From NCBI GenBank assembly GCA_007922305.1, contig ML677364.1:18312260-18376259 (forward strand): DNA of 64,000 bases, read 5' to 3'. Below the pieces are notes generated by a model. That model was not told the DNA's origin. It saw only the letters and a list, made by a program, of their open reading frames with translations, and searched no databases. Origin of the DNA: Dermatemys mawii. Taxonomy: Eukaryota > Chordata > Testudines > Dermatemydidae. This document shows, piece after piece, positions 46,272 to 57,394 of the stretch (its first letter is position 1; every line of letters starts with the position of its first letter). The position numbers were made by a program, and so were the translations under genes.

Positions 46272-47292
46272 CAGGGCTGGATTACCCAATAGGCAGACTA
46301 AGCACATGCTTAGGGCACCAGCAAAGTAGGGAGCACCAAAAAAATGAGAGGGGTTTTTTTTGGAAAAAGTTTGATATTTGATATTTAAAAAAGAAAAAAA
46401 AAGCATCGAAGTAGTCATCATGGGAAAAATAAGAATTTTGTTAGATTTCCTTACACTCCACTACACACTCTTCCCCCGTTTTTCTGTTCTCTTTTTATTA
46501 CTTACCCCACCTAAACCAGTCCCGCAAGAGAATCAGGAAAAAACAAGCAAATGATAGCAGTGCAAGACAAACAGCAATGAATCCTACACACAAATTTCGC
46601 ATATCTACTTACTACTCTATAATTGATACACTTGAAGCTCACATGAAGAGGAAAGGTGAAGTGTACAAAGAAGTATCAAGTAGATTTTCTTTTCGAAAGG
46701 ATATAGACTTATCTGACAAACAATATTCACAAGGTTCCCAAAAGCTAGTGGACTCATACCCTGTTGACTTGAACATGAATCTCTGTGGAGAAGTATGGCA
46801 GTTCCATTGTTATATACGCACAAAGTTTAATGAAACAGGAAAAATTAAATTCAATCACATTCATCTTCATGACACAACACTGAAAGATGAAATGCAATGT
46901 GTATATCCAAATGCAGAGATCGCACTGCTAATTTTTCTAACATTGATGATTACTAACTGCTCCGCAGAAAGCTCTTTTTCTCAGCTGAAAAGAAGGAAAA
47001 AACCCTCAGAGAACAACAATGTGTCAGGACAGACTTGATTCACTTTCCCTACTGTGTATGGAAGAGGACATGCTTCACTGAGTCAGCTTCGATGAACTTT
47101 ATCCAGAATTTTGCAATCAAAAACTCTAGAAAGAAGCTATTTCAATTTCAGCATACATGTAAGTTTTGTGTCATTTCGAAAAATAAAATTTTATTTTACG
47201 TTATAGTATTGCTTTTATTTTGAATTACATATGGGGGGGGCACCATAATCTTTTCAGTGTTTAGGGCCTCTAAAGTTCTTAATCCGGCCCTG
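46272..47292 (+). mobile_element. hAT element, internally deleted
   Basis: TIRs are CAGGGCTGGATTA and TTAATCCGGCCCTG. The 8-bp flanks TTTAGGCA (46264-46271) and CTTAGACA (47293-47300) differ by two transitions. It retains the 3' part of a transposase gene. Confidence 0.85.
46577..47125 (+). pseudogene. hAT transposase C-terminal fragment (dimerisation domain)
   Basis: The 153-codon frame at 46577-47038 ends with VYPNAEIALLIFLTLMITNC, then SAESSFSQLKRRKK, the signature of the hAT C-terminal dimerisation region (zinc-finger MYM-like family). After KKPSENNN the homologous sequence continues in another frame (MCQDRLDSLSLLCMEEDMLH), showing a frameshift near 47015. The catalytic RNase H-like region and DNA-binding finger are missing. 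It is a dead transposase remnant, not a host gene, although such remnants are often auto-annotated as zinc finger MYM-type protein. Confidence 0.82.
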
Positions 47293-47483
47293 CTTAGACA
47301 ACCACAATGTCCCTCCAGTGTTCCTTCCGGGGCGATGCAATTATGCCTGGCTCCCTATATCAGGATTGTGTCTAAATGTCACAGTGTAGCCCAGAATGAC
47401 TAAAGACTTTAGGGCAGAGTCCAGTATAAAAGATGAAGTTCTTATGGATTTCAAATAATAAGAGCCTGGTGTGATTATGTAGC

Positions 47484-47755
47484 ATGACAGAACGAGGAGT
47501 AATGGTCTCAAGTTGCAGAGGAGGAGGTTTAGGTTGGATATTAGGAAAAAACTTTTTCACTAGGAGGGTGATGAAGCACTGGAATGGGTTACCTAGGGAG
47601 GTGGTAGAATCTCCTTCCTTAGAGGTTTTTAAGATCAGGCTTGACAAAGCCCTGGCTGGGATGATTTAGTTGGGGACTGGTCCTGCTTTGAGCAGAGGGT
47701 TGGACTAGATGACCTCCTGAGGTCCCTTCCAACCCTGACATTCTATGATTCTGTG
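47484..47755 (+). mobile_element. CR1 LINE 3' end
   Basis: A well preserved CR1 3' region: TTTAGGTTGGATATTAGG, ACTGGAATGGGTTACCTAGG, GGACTAGATGACCTCCTGAG and a terminal ATTCTATGATTCTGTG. The 61-aa frame inside it is not a gene. Confidence 0.93.
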
Positions 47756-50700
47756 TTGACAGACATTGTTTATAGTCTGCTTTGACTTGCTATGGTGATA
47801 GAGACTTCAATTATCATTCCTTTCTTTATGGAATACATTTTATAGTTTCCATTCTGAGAATAGATATCCTGCAGCTTTCTTGTTATAGTGAAAACTCTGC
47901 ACCTGCTTTAGATATATGAACTCCCTCATTTATTAAGTATAACCACAAAAGGTACGAGGCTGCCATAGGATATTGCAACAGTTAGCACCCTGAACCTTTT
48001 GAAAATGTCGGACAACAGTAAAAAGGATGATGTGCCACTTCCATCAAATTCTTTTCCCTATTACAACTTCTGGGCAAATGGACACTCTAAAAATGGAGGG
48101 GAGTATTGATAGTGTTCAGTATGTAATAAACTCAGAGTTCACAGAACACAGTGGGGACTCTGAAGTGGAACTGTTCACTTGCTTGAGAAACATGGACATT
48201 ACGAATGTATTAAATTATTTTTCAGTAACATATTTCATAAATAGAAAAACAGCAGCTGGGAAGCAATATTTGATTCCACTCCTACTTTAGAACTCTAGCA
48301 GCAGGCCCTAGTGATAAATGTGCACATGCAGACTCCAACTGATAAATATAAAGACAAGCCTGCAAGCAGTCTCTTGCTGCCTTCCTGCTCTCTCAGTGCA
48401 AGATACTTGAGTAGGATTTAGAAAGGCCATACTGAGCAGAGTGTGCAGCTTTTTTGGGAGGGTAGGGGGAGAGTTGACACTCCAGGAATTAATAATGATA
48501 TACAGTGCCTTTCACATCCAGAGCATTATTTCAAGGTCAGATTGAGACTGAATGTTGTTACCATCTGATGACTGTTTGGTGCTCTCCAAAATGAGCGAAA
48601 TCACCCATTAGTACCTCATCAGCCCACATCACAAGGCCAGCATTACACTTGGCACTAACCAGTACCATACTTCTGCCAATCACGTCAGTGCTGATGCTGG
48701 CACTCTCAGGAGACAGGTCAAGAACTAAATGGGGATGGAAATGGGACACCTTGTGACCGTTAATGATTACACTCCTGAACATGGCTGAGGTAGATGGCTG
48801 AGGCAGCAGGAGGAAGCTGTAGTAAGTGTGGTTACTGGACTTATACAATAAGTAACCAGACTGTGGTTACTACATTATAATGTACTAATGTATAAGTCCA
48901 ATAACCACACTGTATAAGTCTAATAATTCCACACTGTGTTACTACTACTACAGCATTAATTAATGCTGGATAAGTCAATTTACAGATCTATTGCTAGTGC
49001 TTCTCACTTATTGTGATTAAATGGATTATTCTTCACATTAATCAATAAGTCAACCAAATTTAATCATGGTGTCTGTGATCGGCTACACTGAATGCACATT
49101 TTAAAAAATAGTTTATCATAATAGAGGCCTTCAGTTTTTAGAACTGCATTGAATATAGGCAAAAAAAAAATTGCCTCAATGAATTTACTTCAGTGATATT
49201 CCTAACCAAGTTCTTATCTGCACCCATTCATCTGAGTGATTTCTAGTTAAAAGAATGTTCCTGGGAAACAAAATCTAGTGCAGAAAGGGTTTGCTCAGCC
49301 AACTTGAAACTTCCAGTTTCCCTCCTTTTTATAAAAAAAATTCAGTTATCCAACTGGGAATGCAGAAGCAATGCCAAATAACTTAGGTGACTGTGGATAG
49401 CTGATGATATGCAAAGTCAGTAGCTCCTGAATAATTAATAGGCTAAAGAGTTCAAACTATTTCATACAACACATTTACGAAAATCAAAATATATTCATGA
49501 GCCATTTGAGACTGGCAAAAAGGACTAAATGTACTGAATAAATTATACAGGAGTCATAGTTTGACCAACTCTCTTCATACTATATGACAGTAATACACTA
49601 TAAAACACAAACTATCATCTTACAGAGCTCAAGGGACCAAAAAATACAGATTTAGACCCACGTTCTTGACCTTACATTTTCTGACAGATACGTGAAATAA
49701 ATTTGGTTAGGGAACATTATCAACTAATAGTGCTGGCAGATGGGTGGCTTTCTTAATGTACGCTTCACAAAATATGCATGAGTATCAACAGTTGCTCTAT
49801 CATAACAATATCTGTTACACTGGCATAAATCCAGAGTAACTCAATATAAACAGATCTGTTACACTATCATAATTAGGATCCAAATATGGCCCATCCCTAA
49901 TGATTGTTAATCAGTCTTTTTCCTATTTATTGTCTTTTTGTAGGATAACATCACATTCAGGGGCCAAAAACATTCATTCAAAATACTTAGATGTCCAAGT
50001 TCTATACTGAACTACACCCTACGCAATTCTATTTCCATTCCTGAATCAATGGAGTTCCATGGGATGTAGGTGAAGGCAAATTTTAGCCTTAAACTTTTGA
50101 GAACACTAATACTTCAAAATGCAGTGTCAGAGTCTCTCACCCAACTCATGATGAGTAGGACTTCACCTTGCAAGTATTTCTAGTGGTTTCAACCAATGAG
50201 TGAGGGTGACAAGCTCTGGCGTATAATATTCCACCTGCTCACAAGTGAAATTTGATTGACAAATCATTTGCGGAAAAGGAAATAAATGTTTCACTCTTTG
50301 CTTACAATGGAGGAGCTCATCACCATTACATATTTGCTTATTAAATACATTGTACAATGGCAATTTTTATTTTCCTTTGCCTTCCAATAACTATTACCCT
50401 ATCATAGATAAATAGAAGTTGATTTTCCAGTGTGATTTTTTTAAAACTGTATTCCTGTATGTGACTAATTATTTTGTCCCATTGGCCAGTGACTTGCTGA
50501 AAGCAATGTCCTGAGTACTAAATCAAATTAATGAAATCACTATAGTATTGAATATGCATATTCATCTTCAAAAACTCCAGTACTTACATAAGCATACATA
50601 TACTTGCTGATTGCATGGCCTTTTAAAAAAGAAGAAAAGGAAAAGGAAAAGGAAAAGATCTCACTAAAGCTAAAATAAAGCTACTGCTGTTTTCTTGTAA

Positions 50701-51920
50701 AAGAGGCTGTGGTTTTATGGAGAAATGTCAGGCTGTCTCCACATTGCATCAGAAAATTATTTAAAAATAAAAATAATAAAACTTCAGCATTTCCTGCAGG
50801 GACTTGTCATATAATAAAAATACATCTTCTTACCAGTATCTTCCCCGGTAAGGAAGGATACTTACCTTACCCTGGTCCCTATTTTCCTTGTTGTACTGTA
50901 TCTCAGAAGACATGCTTTTTTCCCAGCATTAGGGGCTGGTTGAGAAAGCAGCAACATATCTTCCAAAGCAGGCAGCCTATTTACCGAGGTAGGCAGATAT
51001 CTCCGATATCTCTTCATATTTGGAGCTTTTTTAAACAACCTACATGTTAAATTTATAGTTTCCATGAAATTCTTGGCATTCTCAGTTGTTGTCATAACTG
51101 TGCTATTTATTAAATAAACCTATAAATAGACATTCCCCAGTTCATGAGAACATTAATTATACATACAGCTTTTCACAGATCTATGCACTGGGTGTTTATG
51201 GAACTTATTTGTGTATGTAGGACACAGACTGTAAAACACAAAGCTAGTCATTACCACAAATAGATTGAAAATATTAGTAGATGTGCCAGAAAGGCACAGT
51301 CAATTAGAGCTCCCTTCTGCGAGATGAATGATTTCAGTGGGAGTTGAGTGCTTAGCTGTCTGTTTCCTTCCTTTCTCCACCCCTCCACCCACTATTCCCC
51401 AGACTGATGTCCTTCTATTGTATATTAAGGCCTCAGTTCTGTGAATCACTTATGTGTATGAATAAATGCACGCAGGTGAGTTATTTGATTAAATCTAAAT
51501 AATAGCTATACAGTGTATTAGTATTATCACTTGTAATTCATTTTATACTACAATAAGATGTCAGCTCTAATGTCCAGTTCTTTCTAGAGTTGGGCCACAA
51601 AGGTTTGCATGTCAGCACAAATACTCAGTGCCGTAGCTGACAGGAAAAACAAACTCATTCAGATTGATGAGGAACCTCCCTAAATCTCGCCCAGAATTTG
51701 TACTCAACTTAAATCTTTGAGGATCTAGACACTGTCACTAACTTTCACATAATTTTTCATTTTTGTTTCCCATAACACTTTTGGTTCCAACTGGGGCCAG
51801 AAGCAGAAGTCTTAAAATACAGTGAAAAAGGCAGTTCTAGTGCTATTTCTGACTGACCAGCTGCAGAAATAACAATGCTCGCCAGCAAGCCTGTGCCTGT
51901 GAAATTTCTAGTACTGTTTT
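47756..51920. other. Intronic sequence with an imperfect palindrome at 48826-48933
   Basis: No gene recognised. GTGTGGTTACTGGACTTATAC (48826-48846) and its inverse (48890-48910) form a 21-bp inverted repeat with one mismatch; a decayed third copy follows to 48933. A (AAAAGG)n microsatellite lies at 50631-50656. A 96-aa minus frame at 48558-48848 has no known domain. Confidence 0.5.
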
Positions 51921-52145
51921 AAAGAGTCCTGTGGCACCTTAAAGACTAACTAAAGTATTAGAGCATAAGCTTTTATGGGCTAATACCCACTTCATCGAAT
52001 GCATGCAGTGGAAGTATCCAGGGGCAGGTATGCTCCAGTATTAGAGCATATTAAGCTTATGCTCTAATACTTTAGTTAGTCTTTAAGGTGTCACAGGACT
52101 CTTTGTCACTTCTGCAATTCCAGACTAACACGGCTACCCCTCTGA
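51921..52145. mobile_element. Short inverted PLE copy with 15-bp target duplication
   Basis: The left arm (51921-52029) is the PLE tail in minus orientation and the right arm (about 52053-52144) the same tail in plus, ending GACTAACACGGCTACCCCTC. Flanks TTCTAGTACTGTTTT (51906-51920) and TTCTAGTACCGTTTT (52146-52160) differ at one base. The left arm holds a decayed hammerhead-like core (GATGAAGTGGG/CCCAT on minus). It belongs to the same family as the element at 17.6-18.5 kb. Confidence 0.88.
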
Positions 52146-52160
52146 TTCTAGTACCGTTTT

Positions 52161-55100
52161 GCCAGTCAAGGTAATACAGATGATGAGATTCTAAAAATAT
52201 ACAGATGTAGTTGATCTATCACTACAATCAGAAAATCCATACATTTTTTAAGGCCAGAAGGGACAGTGCAATAATTTTGCTGGACCTTCGGCATAACACC
52301 AGCCACTTCACCCAGTTATTCATTCTTGCAATGGAAAGAATTATTCTCAACTATTTTGTAAGCAAACACTAATGAGTCTAATAACTTGTGATAGAACTGT
52401 ACCATAACTTTTAGATTGAACATCTTTCTAGATATAAAGATTCCAAGTGATGAACACCGGCTCCAGATGATATTACCACCTCTTATACCAAGCTTTCCTT
52501 TCTCATTTTCTCCCCAATTCCACAGACACTTGGCTCATAAACTTGCATTCCAGTTCTCAATTACCTCAGTACACTGATGAAATGAGGTACGTGATTTGCA
52601 GTGCTGGAAATCCTTGAATTCCCCCCTATGCTAGTCATGTTGCAGGACGTTTCATAGCCAGTGACACCAGGAAGTTCGGGGAGCTGTAGTGTTCCAATAC
52701 AGGTATATACTTGCAGAGCTCTGTTTGAAAGACTACATCTCCCAGAATATTCCACTCTTTCACATACTGTTGCAGAAACTTTTTAAAGATGATACCTGTT
52801 ACAGGAGAAAATGGGGGCAATCATGAATTATTAGTGAAAAAAACTAGAAGACTTTTCTTTACAATTTACAAATTTACACCCTGGAGTCCATATTGGGTTA
52901 ATTTTAAACAGCATGGGAAACTGAAATACAGAGGATTTTCACACAGGAGAAACAAATCAACAAGATAGACTGTACATCACAAAAATATTTTTTTTTAGTG
53001 CTCCTTTTAGCACTGAAAGGAGTGGGACACCATTAGATGATTTCCCATGTAAACAAGGGCCAATGTTTGACTGGCATAACTAGAAAGTGGGATGTGACTA
53101 TATCAGATTCAATAATTTATTCCTTTAAGCTTTACATGACTTGGATAACAATGGCCTTGGAAGTGGATTTGAAGGTTAGAGTCTATTTATAACCCTTCCA
53201 ACCACTCTACCTCCTTTTGTACTAGAGAGAGTATGATCTAATTTATGTTAGAAATCCTCTCTGTTATCTTGACTAGAAGAGATCTTGTGTAGAAGATTTT
53301 TTTGTTCACGTGCTTGATATGAATTGGCCATTGTCAGTAGATTCATAGATGTTAGAGAATGACTGCCAACAAAACAACACATAGAGAGCTTACTGATGGA
53401 TATTGTTTTCCCGCTCCCCTCAGATGTACTAATAGGTGAACAGTGAACATGAAAGAGAAGTTCAGAGAACAATTAATAGAGTTAAGTTTAGTGCTGGCAG
53501 GATTTATGTAAACTTCTAGTACATTGGTCTGAAGATACACCTTAGACTCTATTCCCAGTATTCCTGCAAGATTATTTTTGTGACTGCCAACTGTTCAGTG
53601 GTTTTGATACAAAGGTTGTCCATAAGGACTAGATTGGAGCTCACTGAAAGTTTGTTTTCGCTTCTATCCTAAATTGGGTTTTGAACCTGGACCATATCAA
53701 AGGGGAAAATCTAGTGTATCATCCACTGTACCACTGGTCTTAATGATTTTGTAGCCTAAATATTGTAAAGGTTATGAAAATATTTTTACAGTACCAGTTG
53801 TGGGGAAGTGTTCCATTAATATCTCTGATGCACAAGAACAATCCAAAGAGCGTAATGAAAATAGAATTCCAAAAGAAAATCAAAGTAGTCTCACTGCACA
53901 GTCTCAGACTGGAGGGTCAGGTGTACAAAATGAAACACTTCAAATGCCCACATGTATCATCATTATCTTTGCACAGCGCTTTTAAACCAGGGTTCCTGGC
54001 AGTTGCTCAATATCTATGCCATGTTCATGCACACATTTTTTTTTTTAACATGCTTTATAGAATGACCAACTGTTTGGATCTGTCCCAGCGTTTTGTGGAT
54101 GACAGTGGTTCTACTGAAAGTCAGATTCCCTTCTTTTCTACCAACATAGCATACAACTTTTCTTTTTCAGTGTTTTTGAATTTTGTAATCTATGCCGTCA
54201 ACACTATAGTATTTCCTGGAAAGTGCAGAGATTATGTGTGCTAAACCCATTTTTCTCTCTCTCTCTCCTAAGTATTTTCATTAAAAGGTTTTGGTCATTA
54301 TTGACTTCAAAGCTGCAAAGCCAGCACAATATTTTTCTCAACTAATTTAACTATTTGTTATTTGAGGTTTCCAAGTACATTTAGCATGATCTTTTAGGTC
54401 TCAAACAGTGTGGTCTCAAACATTCTGTCAAACTGCAGTGACTTTTTTATAATGGCCATAGCCAATCTGAAAACTGTTCATTTATTTGACCTCATCTGAT
54501 CCTTGACGTTGGGAGACTGACACAATGTTAGATGCCAAGATCATCTTGATAATTGGCATTTGGATAAAAATACTTTGTGTATTTTATTTTATTTTTACTA
54601 GCAGTTTGGAGGAACAGTTACAAAGTCAGAGCAAATGTTCTCCTTCTCATGAAATGAAGTAACGTGCTCCATTTGGAGATGTTCTGAAGTCTGTATAACT
54701 GACAAATCCTGAGGGTCTTAACCACAGTTTTCACTCCATGATCAGATGCGCTTTAAAAACAGAAGCTGTAGTAAGGGTCTATGTAGAGATTCCCAAAGCT
54801 CTTAGAGGCATAGAGGCTATAGGCTTGCTGCTCCCTACCAATCAGTGTATGGGGTGCAGCTTACTACCACCTCTGTGCCACCATGTGCTCTGTGTCAAGC
54901 TTTGCTGGCTATCTGGGAGTGGGGAGTGAAGCAGCCATGGTTCTACTTTCTACCCCCTCTGGAGTTCTACAAACCCCAGGAAAATAAGAATGGGCCAGAC
55001 CACATTTCCCACTGAAGAGCAAGGAAACTGAATCCCACATAATAGCCATGTATTGCTCAACCGGGGGTTGTTTGCACCGGCATAAAGGCAAGGTAGAATG

Positions 55101-55699
55101 AGGCCTTCTATTTCTCCCATGTTAATAAGCAGGCCAACTCCAACAGGTTCCAGTTGGAGTGGGCATGAGTGAAAACTGAATGAAAATCTCAACATTTGAC
55201 CCTTAGAGTATATTATCTTTTTAACCTGGGGCAGATGGTAAAACAGAGGAGTCTTTGGACTTCACAGTGGGAGCACAAGGCACCAGCCACATTCTAATCC
55301 TTTACTTACACAACAGTATTGTCTTTTAAGTCCAGAAAAAATGGAGATCAGCAGTCGGGAGGAAGGAATTTGTTTTAAATCACTAGGCTACCGCAAGATT
55401 TCCTTGTCTGACCATCAAAACCAAGGAGAACACATCACCTCCTTAGAGAATTGAGTGCTGCCAGTTCAAAGGATTCACAGAACAGAATTTTCTTTGTGAA
55501 CTAGACAGGTAGACATTGTAGTTGTTATTCTAGTTTGGCTTAGACATTTAAAGACATCAGGCAACATGGTACATGTTAGGACACAGAAACTAAGAAATAG
55601 CGTAAGATCATAACAGGATGAAAAGTGTATGTCTGTCTATGTGAACACAGCAAGAAGATTCTGTGAAATTCTTTAAAGTATGGATACCCTAATAGTTTT
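52161..55699. other. Intronic sequence, little recognised
   Basis: A CR1-like scrap (AAGGCCAGAAGGGACAGTGC) lies at about 52250-52310. The 156-aa plus frame at 53774-54244 has no domain and includes an old SINE-like scrap (TATCTTTGCACAGCGC). No host exon was found. Confidence 0.5.
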
Positions 55700-55812
55700 A
55701 AGGTGTGTCTACACTTTGAGCTGGAGATATCAATTCCACCTCAAGGAGACACATCTGCATTAACTCTGATCAAGCTATCAAGCTAAAATAAGTGGATAAC
55801 TGCCGTGTATCT
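55700..55812. repeat. MITE related to the one at 36940
   Basis: GGTGTGTCTACACTTTGAGC, AAGGAGACACATCTGCATTA and CTGATCAAGCTATCAAGC line up phrase by phrase with 36941-37020. The right end is uncertain. Confidence 0.5.
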
Positions 55813-56445
55813 TTCTTAAGCCCTGTCTACATGCAAAATAACCAAGTTTAACAATATTAGCTAGGCTCTGTTGCACCTCTGTAAATTACCATACATACAC
55901 ATAGAACCGTAGAGATAATATATGATACCACCCTACGGTTCTGTTCATACAGGTTACAGCAGTTAGCCAAAATTTGGTAACAAAGGAATTATGTGAGTTC
56001 TCCCTGCCACTGCCATAGCCAGCCTTAGCACTGTTAGGTGAGCCTGTGATTTTTTAAAAATCTTTATCTTACTCTTTCTACTGCAATCACATCACTATGC
56101 ATAAAGGTGGCATGAGAATTTTGAGGGAGATCAATGAGATGATTCTTCAAGGTTTTCCGAACAACTAAACAGACAAACTTAGCTTTAAAATGGGGGAGAC
56201 TCTTTGTGTCCCTCAACTTCCTCCTGTAGAAATTGAGGCCAGCTGTATGTCTTGGCTCTGTGCCTTTTGCTGCACATGGTTCAAAAATATCTTTCAGTCC
56301 ACAATTTTTTTTTTTAATACATGTGTACAAAATACAGGATGTGAAGAACATTTTACCAACACTGGGCATTTAATCATCGCAACCAATGCTTACCAATACT
56401 CCAGGAATATTTTATCTCCATTTCAGTGATGGGGAAACTAAAGCG

Positions 56446-56653
56446 GCTACACTGTAATACAGAACCTGCAGCATCAAATCTCAGTGGCCAGGTCAGCTGA
56501 CTTGGGCACATGGGGCCTGAGCTGTGGGGCTATAAAATTGCAGTGTAGATTTTACAGCTCAGGCTACAATGCAGTTATGTAGCCCCACAAGCCTGAGTCA
56601 GCAGACCCAGGCTCTGAGGCTTAGTGCTGAGGGTTTTTTACCACAGCGTAGAT
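56446..56653. mobile_element. Long-TIR MITE (CTACACTG-type)
   Basis: The left arm CTACACTGTAATACAGAACC and onward pairs with the right arm ending …ACCACAGCGTAG, over roughly 60 bp with moderate divergence. It shares phrases such as CAGCTGACTTGGGC with the element at 63656. It resembles turtle MITEs with long inverted ends. Confidence 0.7.
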
Positions 56654-57000
56654 CAGTGTTAAAAAACTTTTGAGGGCCGCACCCCCACAGCTCTCCCAGA
56701 GCTATGGCCAGGAGTGGGGCCATGGGTCTGGATGCGGGCAGGGGGGATGTGAACAGGGTAAGGGGGCCTAAGCTGGGGCTGAATCTAGGAGTTGGGGCAG
56801 AGGCTGGGAGTGGAACCGGGGTCAGAGCCATGCGCAGGGGCCCAGGCTGGGGGCAGATGCAAGAGCGGAGCTGCATCCGGACTGCAGTGGGGTCAGGTGT
56901 GGATCTGCACCAAGGCTGGGAATGCAGCCAGGTGCAGGGCCAGGAGCTGCTGCTACCCCTCCTCCCCAAACATGCACGCCTCACAGTTTGGGGACGTCTG
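56654..57000. mobile_element. Decayed hAT-type MITE, GC-rich
   Basis: Ends CAGTGTTAAAAAACTTTTGA and ACAGTTTGGGGACGTCTG are inverted repeats. The 8-bp flanks GCGTAGAT and ATATAGAC match at four central positions and differ by transitions elsewhere. The frames of 100-128 aa on both strands in the interior are GC-rich artefacts. Confidence 0.65.
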
Positions 57001-57105
57001 ATATAGACCTATCCAAGATGACTTGACTAAGGCCATAGAGGGAGTTTAATATCAGTCAGGATTTGAATGCAGGATTTAGTTGCTTAAACCAATAGAGAAG
57101 ACTGA

Positions 57106-57391
57106 GGGTATGGCTGCACTACCCGCCAGATCGGTGGGTATAGCTCGATGTATCAGGGATCGATTTATCGCGTCTCATCTAGACGTGATAAATAAATCTC
57201 TGAATCGACGGCTGTACTCCACCTTGGCAGGGGGAGTAAGCGGAGTCGACTGGGGAGTGGCCCCAGTTGACCCGCTGCCATGGGAACAGCCAGCTAAGTC
57301 GAACTAAGATACTTCGACTTCAGCTACGCGAATAGCGTAGCTGAAGTTGCGTATCTTAGTTTGAATCCGCCACCCCAGTGTAGCCCAGCCC
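57106..57391. mobile_element. Harbinger-type MITE with TGA duplication
   Basis: Left end GGGTATGGCTGCACT and right end AGTGTAGCCCAGCCC are inverted repeats. TGA flanks both ends (57103-57105, 57392-57394). Internal AGGGATCGATTTATCGCG and the right-side hairpin mark the family. The same family is seen at 23600 and 33098. Confidence 0.82.
57303..57360. repeat. Strong hairpin within the Harbinger MITE
   Basis: The outer stem ACTAAGATAC/GTATCTTAGT (10 bp) and inner stem ACTTCAGCTACGC/GCGTAGCTGAAGT (13 bp, loop GAATA) are separated by a small internal loop (TTCG/TGC). Confidence 0.85.
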
Positions 57392-57394
57392 TGA

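Larger units (their letters stand above)
56339..57100 (-). mobile_element. MIR-type SINE split by two nested MITEs
   Basis: The left part (56339-56445) ends TTTCAGTGATGGGGAAACTA and the right part (57005-57100) begins AAGATGACTTGACTAAGG, continuing GGATTTGAATGCAGGA. Both are consecutive parts of a minus-strand MIR. The two MITEs at 56446-57000 sit between them. Confidence 0.7.

Noticed and set aside
48558..48848. 96-codon minus frame
   Set aside because: No recognisable domain, and its start lies within the 48.8-kb palindrome.
53774..54244. 156-codon plus frame
   Set aside because: No domain or splice context; it includes old repeat scraps and AT-rich intron, so chance is the simplest reading.
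56598..57006. 100-128 codon frames on both strands
   Set aside because: These lie in a GC-rich hAT MITE; overlapping open frames on both strands are a composition effect.
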